Both the position numbers and the translations under genes were made by a program. Source: Sedimenticola sp. (GTDB lineage Bacteria > Pseudomonadota > Gammaproteobacteria > Chromatiales > Chromatiaceae). From it: a stretch of DNA of 64,000 bases. The first letter of the stretch is position 1; each line of letters begins with the position of its first letter. The stretch is from positions 124,001 through 188,000 of the forward strand of contig JAMOLT010000010.1 in the NCBI GenBank assembly GCA_027068915.1. Reading direction: 5' to 3'. Shown here in pieces: positions 1 to 6,885 of the stretch. A model generated the notes under the pieces. It was not told the origin of the DNA. It saw only the letters and a list, made by a program, of their open reading frames with translations, and ran no database searches.

Positions 1-342
1 TTTTTCTTTGGTATTGATGCTCCCCATAAGCCAGTGATAAACCTCGCCGGAGGCCTGTACCTTGCGCAGCAATTTGGGGATCCATTCTTTGGGCACATGG
101 CAATCCGGACAGCCAGCCTGCACGCCCGACGGATTGGAAAAATGTACAGATGTCTTGTATTCCTGGTATACATTGTCGTGCATTTCGTGGCAGGAAATGC
201 AAAAAGACATGCTGTTGGTTGCCTCCATGGCGGTATTGAAGCCACCCCAAAGCATCATGCCCAATACAACCAGGACAATGCCACTCCAGAGCGAACGACG
301 CTTATACACGGGCTTTGCAGAAGGACTTTTCGTTTTCATCAT
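1..342 (-). CDS. NapC/NirT family tetraheme cytochrome c, N-terminal part (cut by window edge)
   Basis: The first 114 codons are present; the 3' end lies outside the window. After a short basic N-terminus (two adjacent ATG codons at 342 and 339) there is one hydrophobic anchor (GIVLVVLGMMLWGG), then two CxxCH heme sites, CISCH and CPDCH, with the EMHDNVYQEY context typical of NapC/NirT/NrfH quinol dehydrogenases. These membrane-anchored periplasmic cytochromes oxidise (mena)quinol and pass electrons to a soluble partner. It is the third gene after nosZ and a small cytochrome c on the same strand, so I infer a role in delivering electrons to N2O reductase. A NapC serving another reductase cannot be excluded because the downstream genes are not visible. 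Confidence 0.85.
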   Translation of the reverse strand, partial: MMKTKSPSAKPVYKRRSLWSGIVLVVLGMMLWGGFNTAMEATNSMSFCISCHEMHDNVYQEYKTSVHFSNPSGVQAGCPDCHVPKEWIPKLLRKVQASGEVYHWLMGSINTKEK

Positions 343-356
343 CTACTCAATAAAGA

Positions 357-383
357 GAACGGCCTGGCATTGCCAGGCCGTTC
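357..383 (-). terminator. Intercistronic stem-loop between cytochrome c and NapC/NirT genes
   Basis: A near-perfect inverted repeat (GAACGGCCTGGC / GCCAGGCCGTTC, about 12 bp, 3-nt loop) lies 14 nt upstream of the NapC/NirT start. Read on the minus strand it is followed by TCTTTATT, only weakly T-rich. It may be a partial terminator or an mRNA-processing hairpin. Confidence 0.55.
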
Positions 384-403
384 AATTGGTACATGCTGCC
401 TAA

Positions 404-745
404 TCAGGGAGCGAGCTTGGACACATAATCCGCCAGTTTTTCCAGGTCTTCATCACTGAAGCGCGGCTCGCCTTCCGGCGTCACCATTACGCCTTTCATG
501 GCGATAGACTGTCCGTTTGCGCGGGCGCCACTCATGATGTCCTTGATCTGTTGCAGTACATAGGCCTTGTTCTGGCCGGCAATCTTGGGATAGGCGGGCA
601 TCAGCGGCGTTTTTCCATCCTTTCCATGACAGGCGGCGCATGTCATATACAGCCTTTTGCCGGAAGCTGCGGACGCAACGCTGCCAAAAGCAAAAGCGGC
701 AAGAACCGCGGACAGAACAATTGTTCTACTGGATAACCTAATCAT
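404..745 (-). CDS. Small periplasmic c-type cytochrome (c553-like)
   Basis: This is a 113-residue protein with a Sec signal peptide (cleavage probably after SVASA, residues 22-26) and one heme c site, CAACH, near residues 35-39. The C-terminal part carries the Met-ligand region and the helix EDLEKLADYVSKLAP common to class I cytochromes c. It sits between nosZ and the NapC/NirT gene on the same strand. Clade II nos operons often encode one or two small cytochromes that shuttle electrons from a quinol-oxidising complex to NosZ, and I infer that role here. A purine-rich Shine-Dalgarno (GGAG) precedes the ATG directly after the terminator-like hairpin at 762-790, so its expression may differ from that of nosZ. 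Confidence 0.9.
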   Translation of the reverse strand: MIRLSSRTIVLSAVLAAFAFGSVASAASGKRLYMTCAACHGKDGKTPLMPAYPKIAGQNKAYVLQQIKDIMSGARANGQSIAMKGVMVTPEGEPRFSDEDLEKLADYVSKLAP

Positions 746-761
746 TGCTTCACATTCTCCT

Positions 762-790
762 AAAAAAAGGGGGGTGAGTAATCACCCCCC
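762..790 (-). terminator. Rho-independent terminator or attenuator just after nosZ
   Basis: There is a perfect 9-bp stem (GGGGGGTGA / TCACCCCCC) with a 4-nt loop. On the minus strand it is followed directly by seven T residues (positions 768-762). This is a textbook intrinsic terminator for a transcript leaving nosZ. It lies inside the apparent nosZ-cytochrome operon, so it probably works as partial termination that raises nosZ mRNA relative to the genes behind it. Confidence 0.85.
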
Positions 791-862
791 AATAAATATT
801 ACATCTTGAATGAGGCTCCCGACACCTTGCCTTAAATCAAGGCAGGCATCGGGAACAGACGC

Positions 863-3175
863 TTATTTGACTTTCTTGGCGCCGTTCTCTATCAGATGGG
901 TCTTGGCACGCAGACCCATGTCTGCGGTCTTGACCTGATACTGCCACCACTGGTTGGCCCACAACATGGCGTTGTTCCAGTCTTTCTTGGCCGCAGCCGC
1001 CTCAGACTTGGCTTTGGCTTCCTTGGCGAAACCGAGCTGGTCGGTAGCATCCTCCACCAGAGCAACTACAACCGGGAAATCCTTGTAGTTGTGGCTGGTG
1101 ATGAAGCCTACCACCTCGTTGATTACAGCCTGGGTATCGATGTTGGTCTGAACCTGCTTCTTGTAATCAGCCTCGGTGTAGTTGGTGCCTGCAACCAGAC
1201 CACCAGTTTCCGCCTTATAGCCTTTGGGCTGCACCAGCAGATAACCTTGCATTTCCAGGTGAAGTGCGGAGCAGAACTCGGTGCAGTAGTAAGGGAAGAC
1301 ACCAGCTTTTTCCGCTACGAAGGTAGCCGAAGCCGTCTTGCCCGGCTCAATGGAGAGCTGGATATTCTGACCATACATGGCGAAACCGTGGGTTTCGTCC
1401 TGGGCACGCTCAAGGTTGGTGATATGGATGGATACGGTATCACCTTCAGTAACCTCAATAATCTCCGGTGTCAGGTGAGAACGAATCGCCGTGCCATAGA
1501 CATGAACGGTACACTTGCCACTGGCGTCGCAGGTGCGCTCAACCTTTTCGCGACCAGCACGGGTTTTCCACTGGGAACGCTTGTCGAGACGACTGTTCCA
1601 GCCAGACTTGTAGCGGATACCAGGCTTCAGCTTGTCGGCCTTGATGGCAACTACATAATGCGGCTCTCCCAGAGGGAGGGGCATGTCGTACAACAGTTGC
1701 ATCTTGTCGCCACTGATATCAATGAGCTGATGGTTCTGCGGATGCAGCGGACCAACAGGATTGAAGCGGTCGATGGCCAGCTTGTTCAACGCCACCAGAT
1801 ATTTGCCATCCGGAGTAGCGGAGTCACCTTCCATCGCCATCAAATGACCGACGTTATAGTGAATCGGCAATTGATCCAGCACCTTACCTTCACAATAGTC
1901 CCACTTGGTAACCATGGAATCCACATAAATGGAGGTATAGACAATGCATTTTTTGGAATCATACTGCGTATGCAGCGGTCCCAGGCCAACGGCAACAGAT
2001 TTGTGCAGGGTATCCTTCAATGCAATGATGGGAATACCATAAGGATCTTTGCCTTCGAACTTCTTGGCTTTGATTGCAGCCTGAATCTTCTTCCAGTCAT
2101 AAACCCAGGCATGGCTGTCCAGCTTGCCTGAAACAATGATCTTGTCGCCAGTAGGCGCCACATCAACACCGTGCGGGCTTTTTGGCTCAGGAATCAGATA
2201 CAGCAACCCGTTGTCTACAGCTTCTTTGATGCTGATCAACGTCATGCCATTGACTTTCTTGCCGATTTTTCCGGCCTTGACCAGTTTTGCGGCCTTCTGC
2301 CAGTGTGTGATATGCATGAAGTCGGTGTCTTTGGCGGAACAACCAGCCTCAAACGGAGGACGGCCACGCTCGATACCACCGATATAGCGCTCGGTACAGA
2401 AAGAGTTGGTAAAGCCCCAACCCATGGATGGCCCCTTACCCGCATCAGACAGATCCTGGCTGTAGGGAGGCAGTTCGAAAGCGAAGGAGTTTTCGGGCTC
2501 GATCTTGCCCGTTTCCATATTGAACTTCCAATAGGTCAAACCACCGCGGTATTCGTCGTTGAATTTTTCCAGAGGCACAAAACCACTGCCTTTATAGGGT
2601 GACGCATACTGGGCCGCATCCATCACATACTCGGTATTCGGGGTGACGAAGGCGCCGCCATGAGCACTTTGGAACAGCGGGTTGACTACGATCTGCTTGG
2701 TTTCAAAGTCATGCAGATCAATAACCGCGATACGCGGGTTGGCTTTATCGTTAATAAACAGGTATTTGGCGTTATATTCGCCATTGGTTTCCGAAAAAGC
2801 GGGGTGGTGGGTATCACCAAAAGTAATATCCTTACCCTCGATGCGTCCCTGAGCCAGTACCGCCTTGGATTCATCGTCAAACCCATATGCTTGCCAGGGT
2901 TCCGGGGTAAAGACGCCGATATATTTGAGAATGCGCATGGACGGAATGCCATACACGATGACCTGCCCACTCTGGCCGCCGGAGGCAAAAGCCATATATT
3001 CATCACGGCCGCCGCTAGGGGTATAGGTTTTCGCTGCCGCCAAGATGTCTTTTTCAGTCAGCCCACGTTTTTTCATCACGTCTTTCAACGTGTCCTGAGA
3101 CCAAGCTTGGCCTCCGGCTGTGAGTCCCACTGCCAAAGCAACAAGGGAGGCAAGCATAGGCTTGCGTATTTTCAT
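863..3175 (-). CDS. nosZ: Nitrous-oxide reductase, clade II (Sec-exported)
   Basis: NosZ reduces N2O to N2 in the periplasm using a CuZ cluster held in a beta-propeller and a CuA centre in a C-terminal cupredoxin domain. CuZ-type histidine contexts are visible (DTHHPAF, GPLHTQYD, GEPHYVV), and the CuA motif CTEFCSALHLEMQGY is intact. The N-terminus is a plain Sec signal peptide (MKIRKPMLASLVALAVG... ending GQAWS) without a twin-arginine motif, and the protein is about 770 residues long; both are clade II (atypical) traits. The C-terminal extension of roughly 100 residues after the cupredoxin domain contains no CxxCH. I chose the ATG at 3175 because AGGAGA lies just upstream and the signal peptide starts there; the frame stays open to 3244. 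It is followed by a strong terminator and two cytochrome genes. Confidence 0.97.
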   Translation of the reverse strand: MKIRKPMLASLVALAVGLTAGGQAWSQDTLKDVMKKRGLTEKDILAAAKTYTPSGGRDEYMAFASGGQSGQVIVYGIPSMRILKYIGVFTPEPWQAYGFDDESKAVLAQGRIEGKDITFGDTHHPAFSETNGEYNAKYLFINDKANPRIAVIDLHDFETKQIVVNPLFQSAHGGAFVTPNTEYVMDAAQYASPYKGSGFVPLEKFNDEYRGGLTYWKFNMETGKIEPENSFAFELPPYSQDLSDAGKGPSMGWGFTNSFCTERYIGGIERGRPPFEAGCSAKDTDFMHITHWQKAAKLVKAGKIGKKVNGMTLISIKEAVDNGLLYLIPEPKSPHGVDVAPTGDKIIVSGKLDSHAWVYDWKKIQAAIKAKKFEGKDPYGIPIIALKDTLHKSVAVGLGPLHTQYDSKKCIVYTSIYVDSMVTKWDYCEGKVLDQLPIHYNVGHLMAMEGDSATPDGKYLVALNKLAIDRFNPVGPLHPQNHQLIDISGDKMQLLYDMPLPLGEPHYVVAIKADKLKPGIRYKSGWNSRLDKRSQWKTRAGREKVERTCDASGKCTVHVYGTAIRSHLTPEIIEVTEGDTVSIHITNLERAQDETHGFAMYGQNIQLSIEPGKTASATFVAEKAGVFPYYCTEFCSALHLEMQGYLLVQPKGYKAETGGLVAGTNYTEADYKKQVQTNIDTQAVINEVVGFITSHNYKDFPVVVALVEDATDQLGFAKEAKAKSEAAAAKKDWNNAMLWANQWWQYQVKTADMGLRAKTHLIENGAKKVK

Positions 3176-3301
3176 GGTATTCTCCTTCTGGTAACTACAA
3201 TAGCGATCGAAAAAAGCCAGAACTTCCCCACCCCTTTCGATCAATAAAATTTATGACCAGCAATTGCTGGCCGGCTGTCGAGTATATAGACATCCGTAGT
3301 G

Positions 3302-3317
3302 TGTGTCATTTCACACA
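3302..3317. promoter_or_regulatory. Inverted repeat TGTGT-N6-ACACA in the nosZ/menC divergent region
   Basis: This perfect 5-bp inverted repeat with a 6-bp spacer has the geometry of a CRP/FNR-superfamily site, but the half-sites fit neither consensus exactly. It lies 9 bp from the FNR-type box and could be an accessory operator. Confidence 0.35.
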
Positions 3318-3325
3318 GGCCTGAT

Positions 3326-3339
3326 TTGACCTAAATCAA
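3326..3339. promoter_or_regulatory. FNR/Dnr-type box (TTGAC-CTAA-ATCAA)
   Basis: The site matches the FNR consensus TTGAT-N4-ATCAA at nine of ten defined positions. Its centre is about 157 bp upstream of the nosZ ATG and just upstream of menC. Control of nosZ by an oxygen- or NO-responsive FNR/Dnr-type activator is the natural reading. It could also repress or activate menC, whose start is only 35-50 bp away. Confidence 0.7.
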
Positions 3340-3374
3340 AAACAACGCAGGATTTGGCGCATAACCATCTACCA

Positions 3375-4451
3375 ATGGCACTTCATCTTCAACTCGCCCC
3401 CTATTCCTTGCCTCTGGCATGCCCCTGGCCAGGAACACCGCGGGGTACCGGCCTGACACTGCGGGAAGGTTGGGTCATCAGTATTCGTAATGACCGACAC
3501 ACAGGTTACGGCGATTGTGCACCCTTTCCTTCCGCCGGCACGGAACCTGCAGCAGCAGCGCATCAATTGTTACAGCAGTTTTGCCGTAGAGCCTGGAGCG
3601 GCACCCAAACATTGCTGGAGGAGCTGAGGCAACGACACCATGACTGCCCCGCCGCCTGTCATGCCCTGGAAACCGCCGCCCTGGATCTGCACAGCCGGAA
3701 TACCAAGCTACCCCTGCGCAAACTGCTCAACGACACCGCCAGCAACCAGATTCTGCTAAACGCCATGTCGGGATCAGCCTGTCAGGAAAAGGCACTGCAA
3801 GCCCAGGATCAGGGTTTTTCCGTCATCAAGTTGAAAGTCGGCCGACAGGAGTTGCAAGAGGAAATACGCTGCCTGAAAAATTTAAGCGCCGGACTGGCGC
3901 CAGAAATTCGTTTACGACTGGATGCCAACGGCAGCTGGAACCTGGATGAAGCACGCTATTTCCTCGATGCCACCGCCGGATTGCCCATAGAATCTCTGGA
4001 AGAACCACTACACAACCCCAGTCTGTCTGAATTTTCCCTGCTACAGTCCCAAACCCCCGTCACGCTGGCGCTGGATGAGTCGATACAGCGGATTAACCAG
4101 GACGAACTGCTGGCAAACCCGAACATCCGCCGTCTGGTATTGAAACCCGGCGTACAGGGCGGACTGCAATACAGTTACTCTCTGGCAGAAAAGGCTGCCG
4201 CTGCGGGCAAGGAATGCGTGATTACCTCGCTGGTGGATTCTGCCGTGGGCATACATGCCGCCTGCCAGCTTGCCGCCGCCGTGGATGGGCTGTCTCCCGG
4301 GCTGGCGCACGGGCTGGCAACCTCCAGCTGGCTGTGCAAAGATGTTGCCCGGCCTCCTGAAATCGAGGCGGGATATACTTCTTTACCCGACATCCCCGGA
4401 CTGGGCATCGATGAAATCTTTTACGCAAATCTTTCAGGTACCTTTTCATGA
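3375..4451 (+). CDS. menC: o-Succinylbenzoate synthase (enolase superfamily)
   Basis: MenC dehydrates SHCHC to o-succinylbenzoate in menaquinone biosynthesis. The protein shows the muconate-lactonizing/enolase fold signatures: the N-terminal capping domain with GYGDCAPFP, a barrel lysine in VIKLKVG, the metal-ligand series LRLDANGSW, ESLEEPL and LALDES, and a second catalytic lysine in RRLVLKPG. I prefer the ATG at 3375 (MALHLQLAPY) because it matches the family N-terminus; the frame also opens at a TTG at 3354. Neither has a convincing Shine-Dalgarno. The 3' end overlaps menI by 41 bp, suggesting translational coupling. menE lies convergently downstream, so the local set is menC, menI and menE. 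Menaquinol would suit the NapC/NirT route to NosZ next door. Confidence 0.92.
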   Translation: MALHLQLAPYSLPLACPWPGTPRGTGLTLREGWVISIRNDRHTGYGDCAPFPSAGTEPAAAAHQLLQQFCRRAWSGTQTLLEELRQRHHDCPAACHALETAALDLHSRNTKLPLRKLLNDTASNQILLNAMSGSACQEKALQAQDQGFSVIKLKVGRQELQEEIRCLKNLSAGLAPEIRLRLDANGSWNLDEARYFLDATAGLPIESLEEPLHNPSLSEFSLLQSQTPVTLALDESIQRINQDELLANPNIRRLVLKPGVQGGLQYSYSLAEKAAAAGKECVITSLVDSAVGIHAACQLAAAVDGLSPGLAHGLATSSWLCKDVARPPEIEAGYTSLPDIPGLGIDEIFYANLSGTFS

Positions 4452-4818
4452 GCTGGATCCCGGTGGCGTCATGTTTTACGCTCATTTGTTCAGCCATGCC
4501 CACAATGCCTATTCCGCCCTGCTGTCAGAAGTAGGTTATTCGCTGAAAACCATTCTCCTGGCGAGCGATTACCTGATTCCAGTGGTGCATGCCGAGGCGG
4601 ATTACCTGCATCCATTGTTGCTGGATGACGAGGTGTGCGTCACCATGTTTCTCGCATCTGCCGGAAACAGCTCCCTGCACTTCTCCTATGAGTTCCACAA
4701 GAAAAACACGCTTTGCGCCACCGCTGCCACCACCCATGTGTTCCTGTGCAAGAACAACAAAACCCCTGTGATCGTCCCGGCAAAACTACGGCAGGGCCTT
4801 CTGGCCTATTCCTCCTGA
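4411..4818 (+). CDS. menI: Hotdog-fold thioesterase, probable 1,4-dihydroxy-2-naphthoyl-CoA hydrolase
   Basis: A 135-residue single-domain 4HBT-type thioesterase: the 4-hydroxybenzoyl-CoA thioesterase signature DPGGVMFYAHLFSHAHNAY appears near residues 12-30, followed by the short strand and helix pattern of the hotdog fold. In menaquinone synthesis this enzyme releases DHNA from DHNA-CoA. The ATG at 4411 begins the conserved domain, so the upstream in-frame extension (to 4255) inside menC is not part of it. The gene overlaps menC by 41 bp on the 5' side and the convergent menE by 13 bp on the 3' side. The specific substrate assignment rests on the men neighbours; the fold alone would allow other acyl-CoA substrates. 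Confidence 0.85.
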   Translation: MKSFTQIFQVPFHELDPGGVMFYAHLFSHAHNAYSALLSEVGYSLKTILLASDYLIPVVHAEADYLHPLLLDDEVCVTMFLASAGNSSLHFSYEFHKKNTLCATAATTHVFLCKNNKTPVIVPAKLRQGLLAYSS

Positions 4819-6191
4819 ACCAGTTTTTGCGCAAGCACTTTTACCTCGGCGCGCAGCAATTTTCCCATGGTATTTCGCGGTAACGCCTCTACCTTGAAAA
4901 ACCGTTTGGGCACAAAAACCCCCTGCAAATTTCTCCGCGCCCAGTCATTCACCTGCCCGGCACTTGCCGGCCCGCAATACAGAGCAGCAAGTGCATCGCC
5001 CCATGTGGCATCGGCAAAGGCGCTAACCGCGACCTGCTCCACTCCGGGACAATGGGCCAGCTCCTGCTCCAGCAATTGCGGATGAATATTTTCCCCGCCA
5101 CTGACGAAAACATCGTCATTGCGCCCGAAGACATACAGCCGCCCCTCGCTGTCCATGCGCCCCAAATCCCGGGTGTTCAACCACCCTTGCTCATCCGTCA
5201 GTTTCCACCGGCCACCATCCACGCAACGGGCATGGCTTGCTATGGAAGGGCCACGGACGGAAATAACATCAGTATCTTCACAGAGTTTGATTTCGACATG
5301 CGCCAGGGGAAAACCCGCACAACCTGGCCGCCATCGCTGTGGCGGCGGGAAAAGCGTGGCCACCTGGGAGGCTGCCTCCGTCAATCCATAGCTGGGACAC
5401 AAGGGCCAGCCCAGTTGCAAGGCCGCCTCCACCAGCGCCCCAGGCGCAGGCGCTCCACCCAGTACCACGGCTTTCAACGTGGCTGGCGGACAAAACTCGC
5501 CATGGGTTTCCAGTAGACGATGCAGCATGGCAGGCACCAAAGACAAATGAGTTACCTGGCTTTGCACCAGCGCTGTTTTCAGGGCTGGCGGATCGCTTCG
5601 ATCCATAAGCACCGCTTTGGCTCCCCCGTGGGCGCAGCGTAACAGTATGCTGAGTCCACCAATATGATGGAGGGGAAGACAGGCCAGCCAGGTATCGCTC
5701 TCTTCAAGCGCCAGACGCTTGCAGGAGGCCTGTACGCTGGCGGCCAGATTTCGTCCGCTGAGCTCCACAATCCGGGGCTGTCCCTGGGTGCCACTGGTCG
5801 CCAGCAGCAAACGCACGGCATCCGGCTCCAGTTCCCGGGCGGGAAAACGGCTGGCTAAATCCGCTTCCAGCTTCTCCAGGCAGGCATCATCCGCCAGCAC
5901 CATGTCCGCCCGCGCCGCCTGTAGCTGCTGCCGGCGGCTGTACTCGGGCAAGGCCGGATCCACAGGAAAAAAAACACAGCCCATTCTCGGCAGGGCAAAC
6001 AGCAGCAGCGTATTCAGCCAGCGTTGCCCGCCCACACTGGCCAAAACCATGCCCGGCGCAAGCCCCATGGCCTGCAGGCGCAGACACAAGGCGTCCAGCA
6101 ATTGCTCCAGTTGCCTGGCGGAATAGCATTTTCCCCGGTATTCAATACAAAAACCCCGGTTCAGCTGCGGCAACTTGTTAGGCGCCATCAT
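4806..6191 (-). CDS. menE: o-Succinylbenzoate-CoA ligase
   Basis: This is an ANL-superfamily adenylate-forming enzyme that activates o-succinylbenzoate to its CoA thioester in menaquinone synthesis. It shows the A3-type loop LLATSGTQGQPR near residues 130-142, the A5 region YGLTEAASQ, the hinge LNTRDLGRMDSEGRLYVFGRNDD, and the C-terminal catalytic lysine in PRNTMGKLLR. Length (461 residues) fits MenE, which is shorter than most acyl-CoA ligases. Start codons GTG 6194, ATG 6191 and ATG 6188 are adjacent; I take the first ATG. The 3' end overlaps the convergent menI. mobB follows directly upstream on the same strand. Confidence 0.92.
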   Translation of the reverse strand: MMAPNKLPQLNRGFCIEYRGKCYSARQLEQLLDALCLRLQAMGLAPGMVLASVGGQRWLNTLLLFALPRMGCVFFPVDPALPEYSRRQQLQAARADMVLADDACLEKLEADLASRFPARELEPDAVRLLLATSGTQGQPRIVELSGRNLAASVQASCKRLALEESDTWLACLPLHHIGGLSILLRCAHGGAKAVLMDRSDPPALKTALVQSQVTHLSLVPAMLHRLLETHGEFCPPATLKAVVLGGAPAPGALVEAALQLGWPLCPSYGLTEAASQVATLFPPPQRWRPGCAGFPLAHVEIKLCEDTDVISVRGPSIASHARCVDGGRWKLTDEQGWLNTRDLGRMDSEGRLYVFGRNDDVFVSGGENIHPQLLEQELAHCPGVEQVAVSAFADATWGDALAALYCGPASAGQVNDWARRNLQGVFVPKRFFKVEALPRNTMGKLLRAEVKVLAQKLVQEE

Positions 6192-6218
6192 CACTCAGAA
6201 AGACGTGAAGCAGGCTGC

Positions 6219-6746
6219 TCAGGCCGGATTCAGCCAGGACAGGACAAAATCGGATATTTCCCCGGGCCGGCTCAATGCCAGCAAGGGAACCGGCACTTCC
6301 TGGTTCGGACGCCGGTCAACCGCCACCGCTATCACCTTGTCATCCTCCAGGCAAAGCAGCGGCTTGCCCAAAGACGGCCGGTGGATCTCGATCTTGGGTA
6401 TGGGCTCATCCCGAAAACCTTCCACCAGCACCAGGTCCAGACCCCTGGTATCCAGCCGCGTCAGCAGTTCTGCCAGGTCAGGCTCTGTTTCGCCATCCCC
6501 CTCCCGGATCCAGGCACTACGATATTTTGACGCCAGCAGAATTTGATCTGCTCCCGCCTTGCGCAAACGATCGCTGTCCTTGCCCGGCTTGTCCATTTCA
6601 AAATCATGATGGGAATGCTTGATCAAAGCCAGCTTCAGACCCGAATCCCTGAGCAGCGGGATCAGTTGCTCAAGCAGCGTGGTTTTGCCGCTACCGGAAA
6701 ATGCGGCAAAACCCAACACGGACAAGGAAAAATCTGATAAATTCAT
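6219..6746 (-). CDS. mobB: Molybdopterin-guanine dinucleotide biosynthesis protein B (GTPase)
   Basis: A 175-residue P-loop protein beginning with a beta-strand and Walker A loop GFAAFSGSGKTTLLEQL, followed by the family motifs KHSHHDFEMDKPGKDSDRLRKAGA and VEGFRDEPIPKIEIHR. MobB binds GTP and assists MobA in attaching GMP to molybdopterin. The cofactor is needed by bis-MGD enzymes such as the nitrate reductase at 23.6-25.8 kb. The gene is 25 bp upstream of menE on the same strand; that pairing looks like simple co-transcription, not a shared pathway. Confidence 0.92.
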   Translation of the reverse strand: MNLSDFSLSVLGFAAFSGSGKTTLLEQLIPLLRDSGLKLALIKHSHHDFEMDKPGKDSDRLRKAGADQILLASKYRSAWIREGDGETEPDLAELLTRLDTRGLDLVLVEGFRDEPIPKIEIHRPSLGKPLLCLEDDKVIAVAVDRRPNQEVPVPLLALSRPGEISDFVLSWLNPA

Positions 6747-6885
6747 GTTGTTATGCAGTTGCGCAAAGAATCAACTTTATCAAAAACTTCTCTTTACCGT
6801 ACACAATCATTTCCAGGTTGCGGGATCTTGGCTTCCACAAAAAACACGCCCCCCTATTTTGCTCAGACGCAGACCGCGTTCCATC

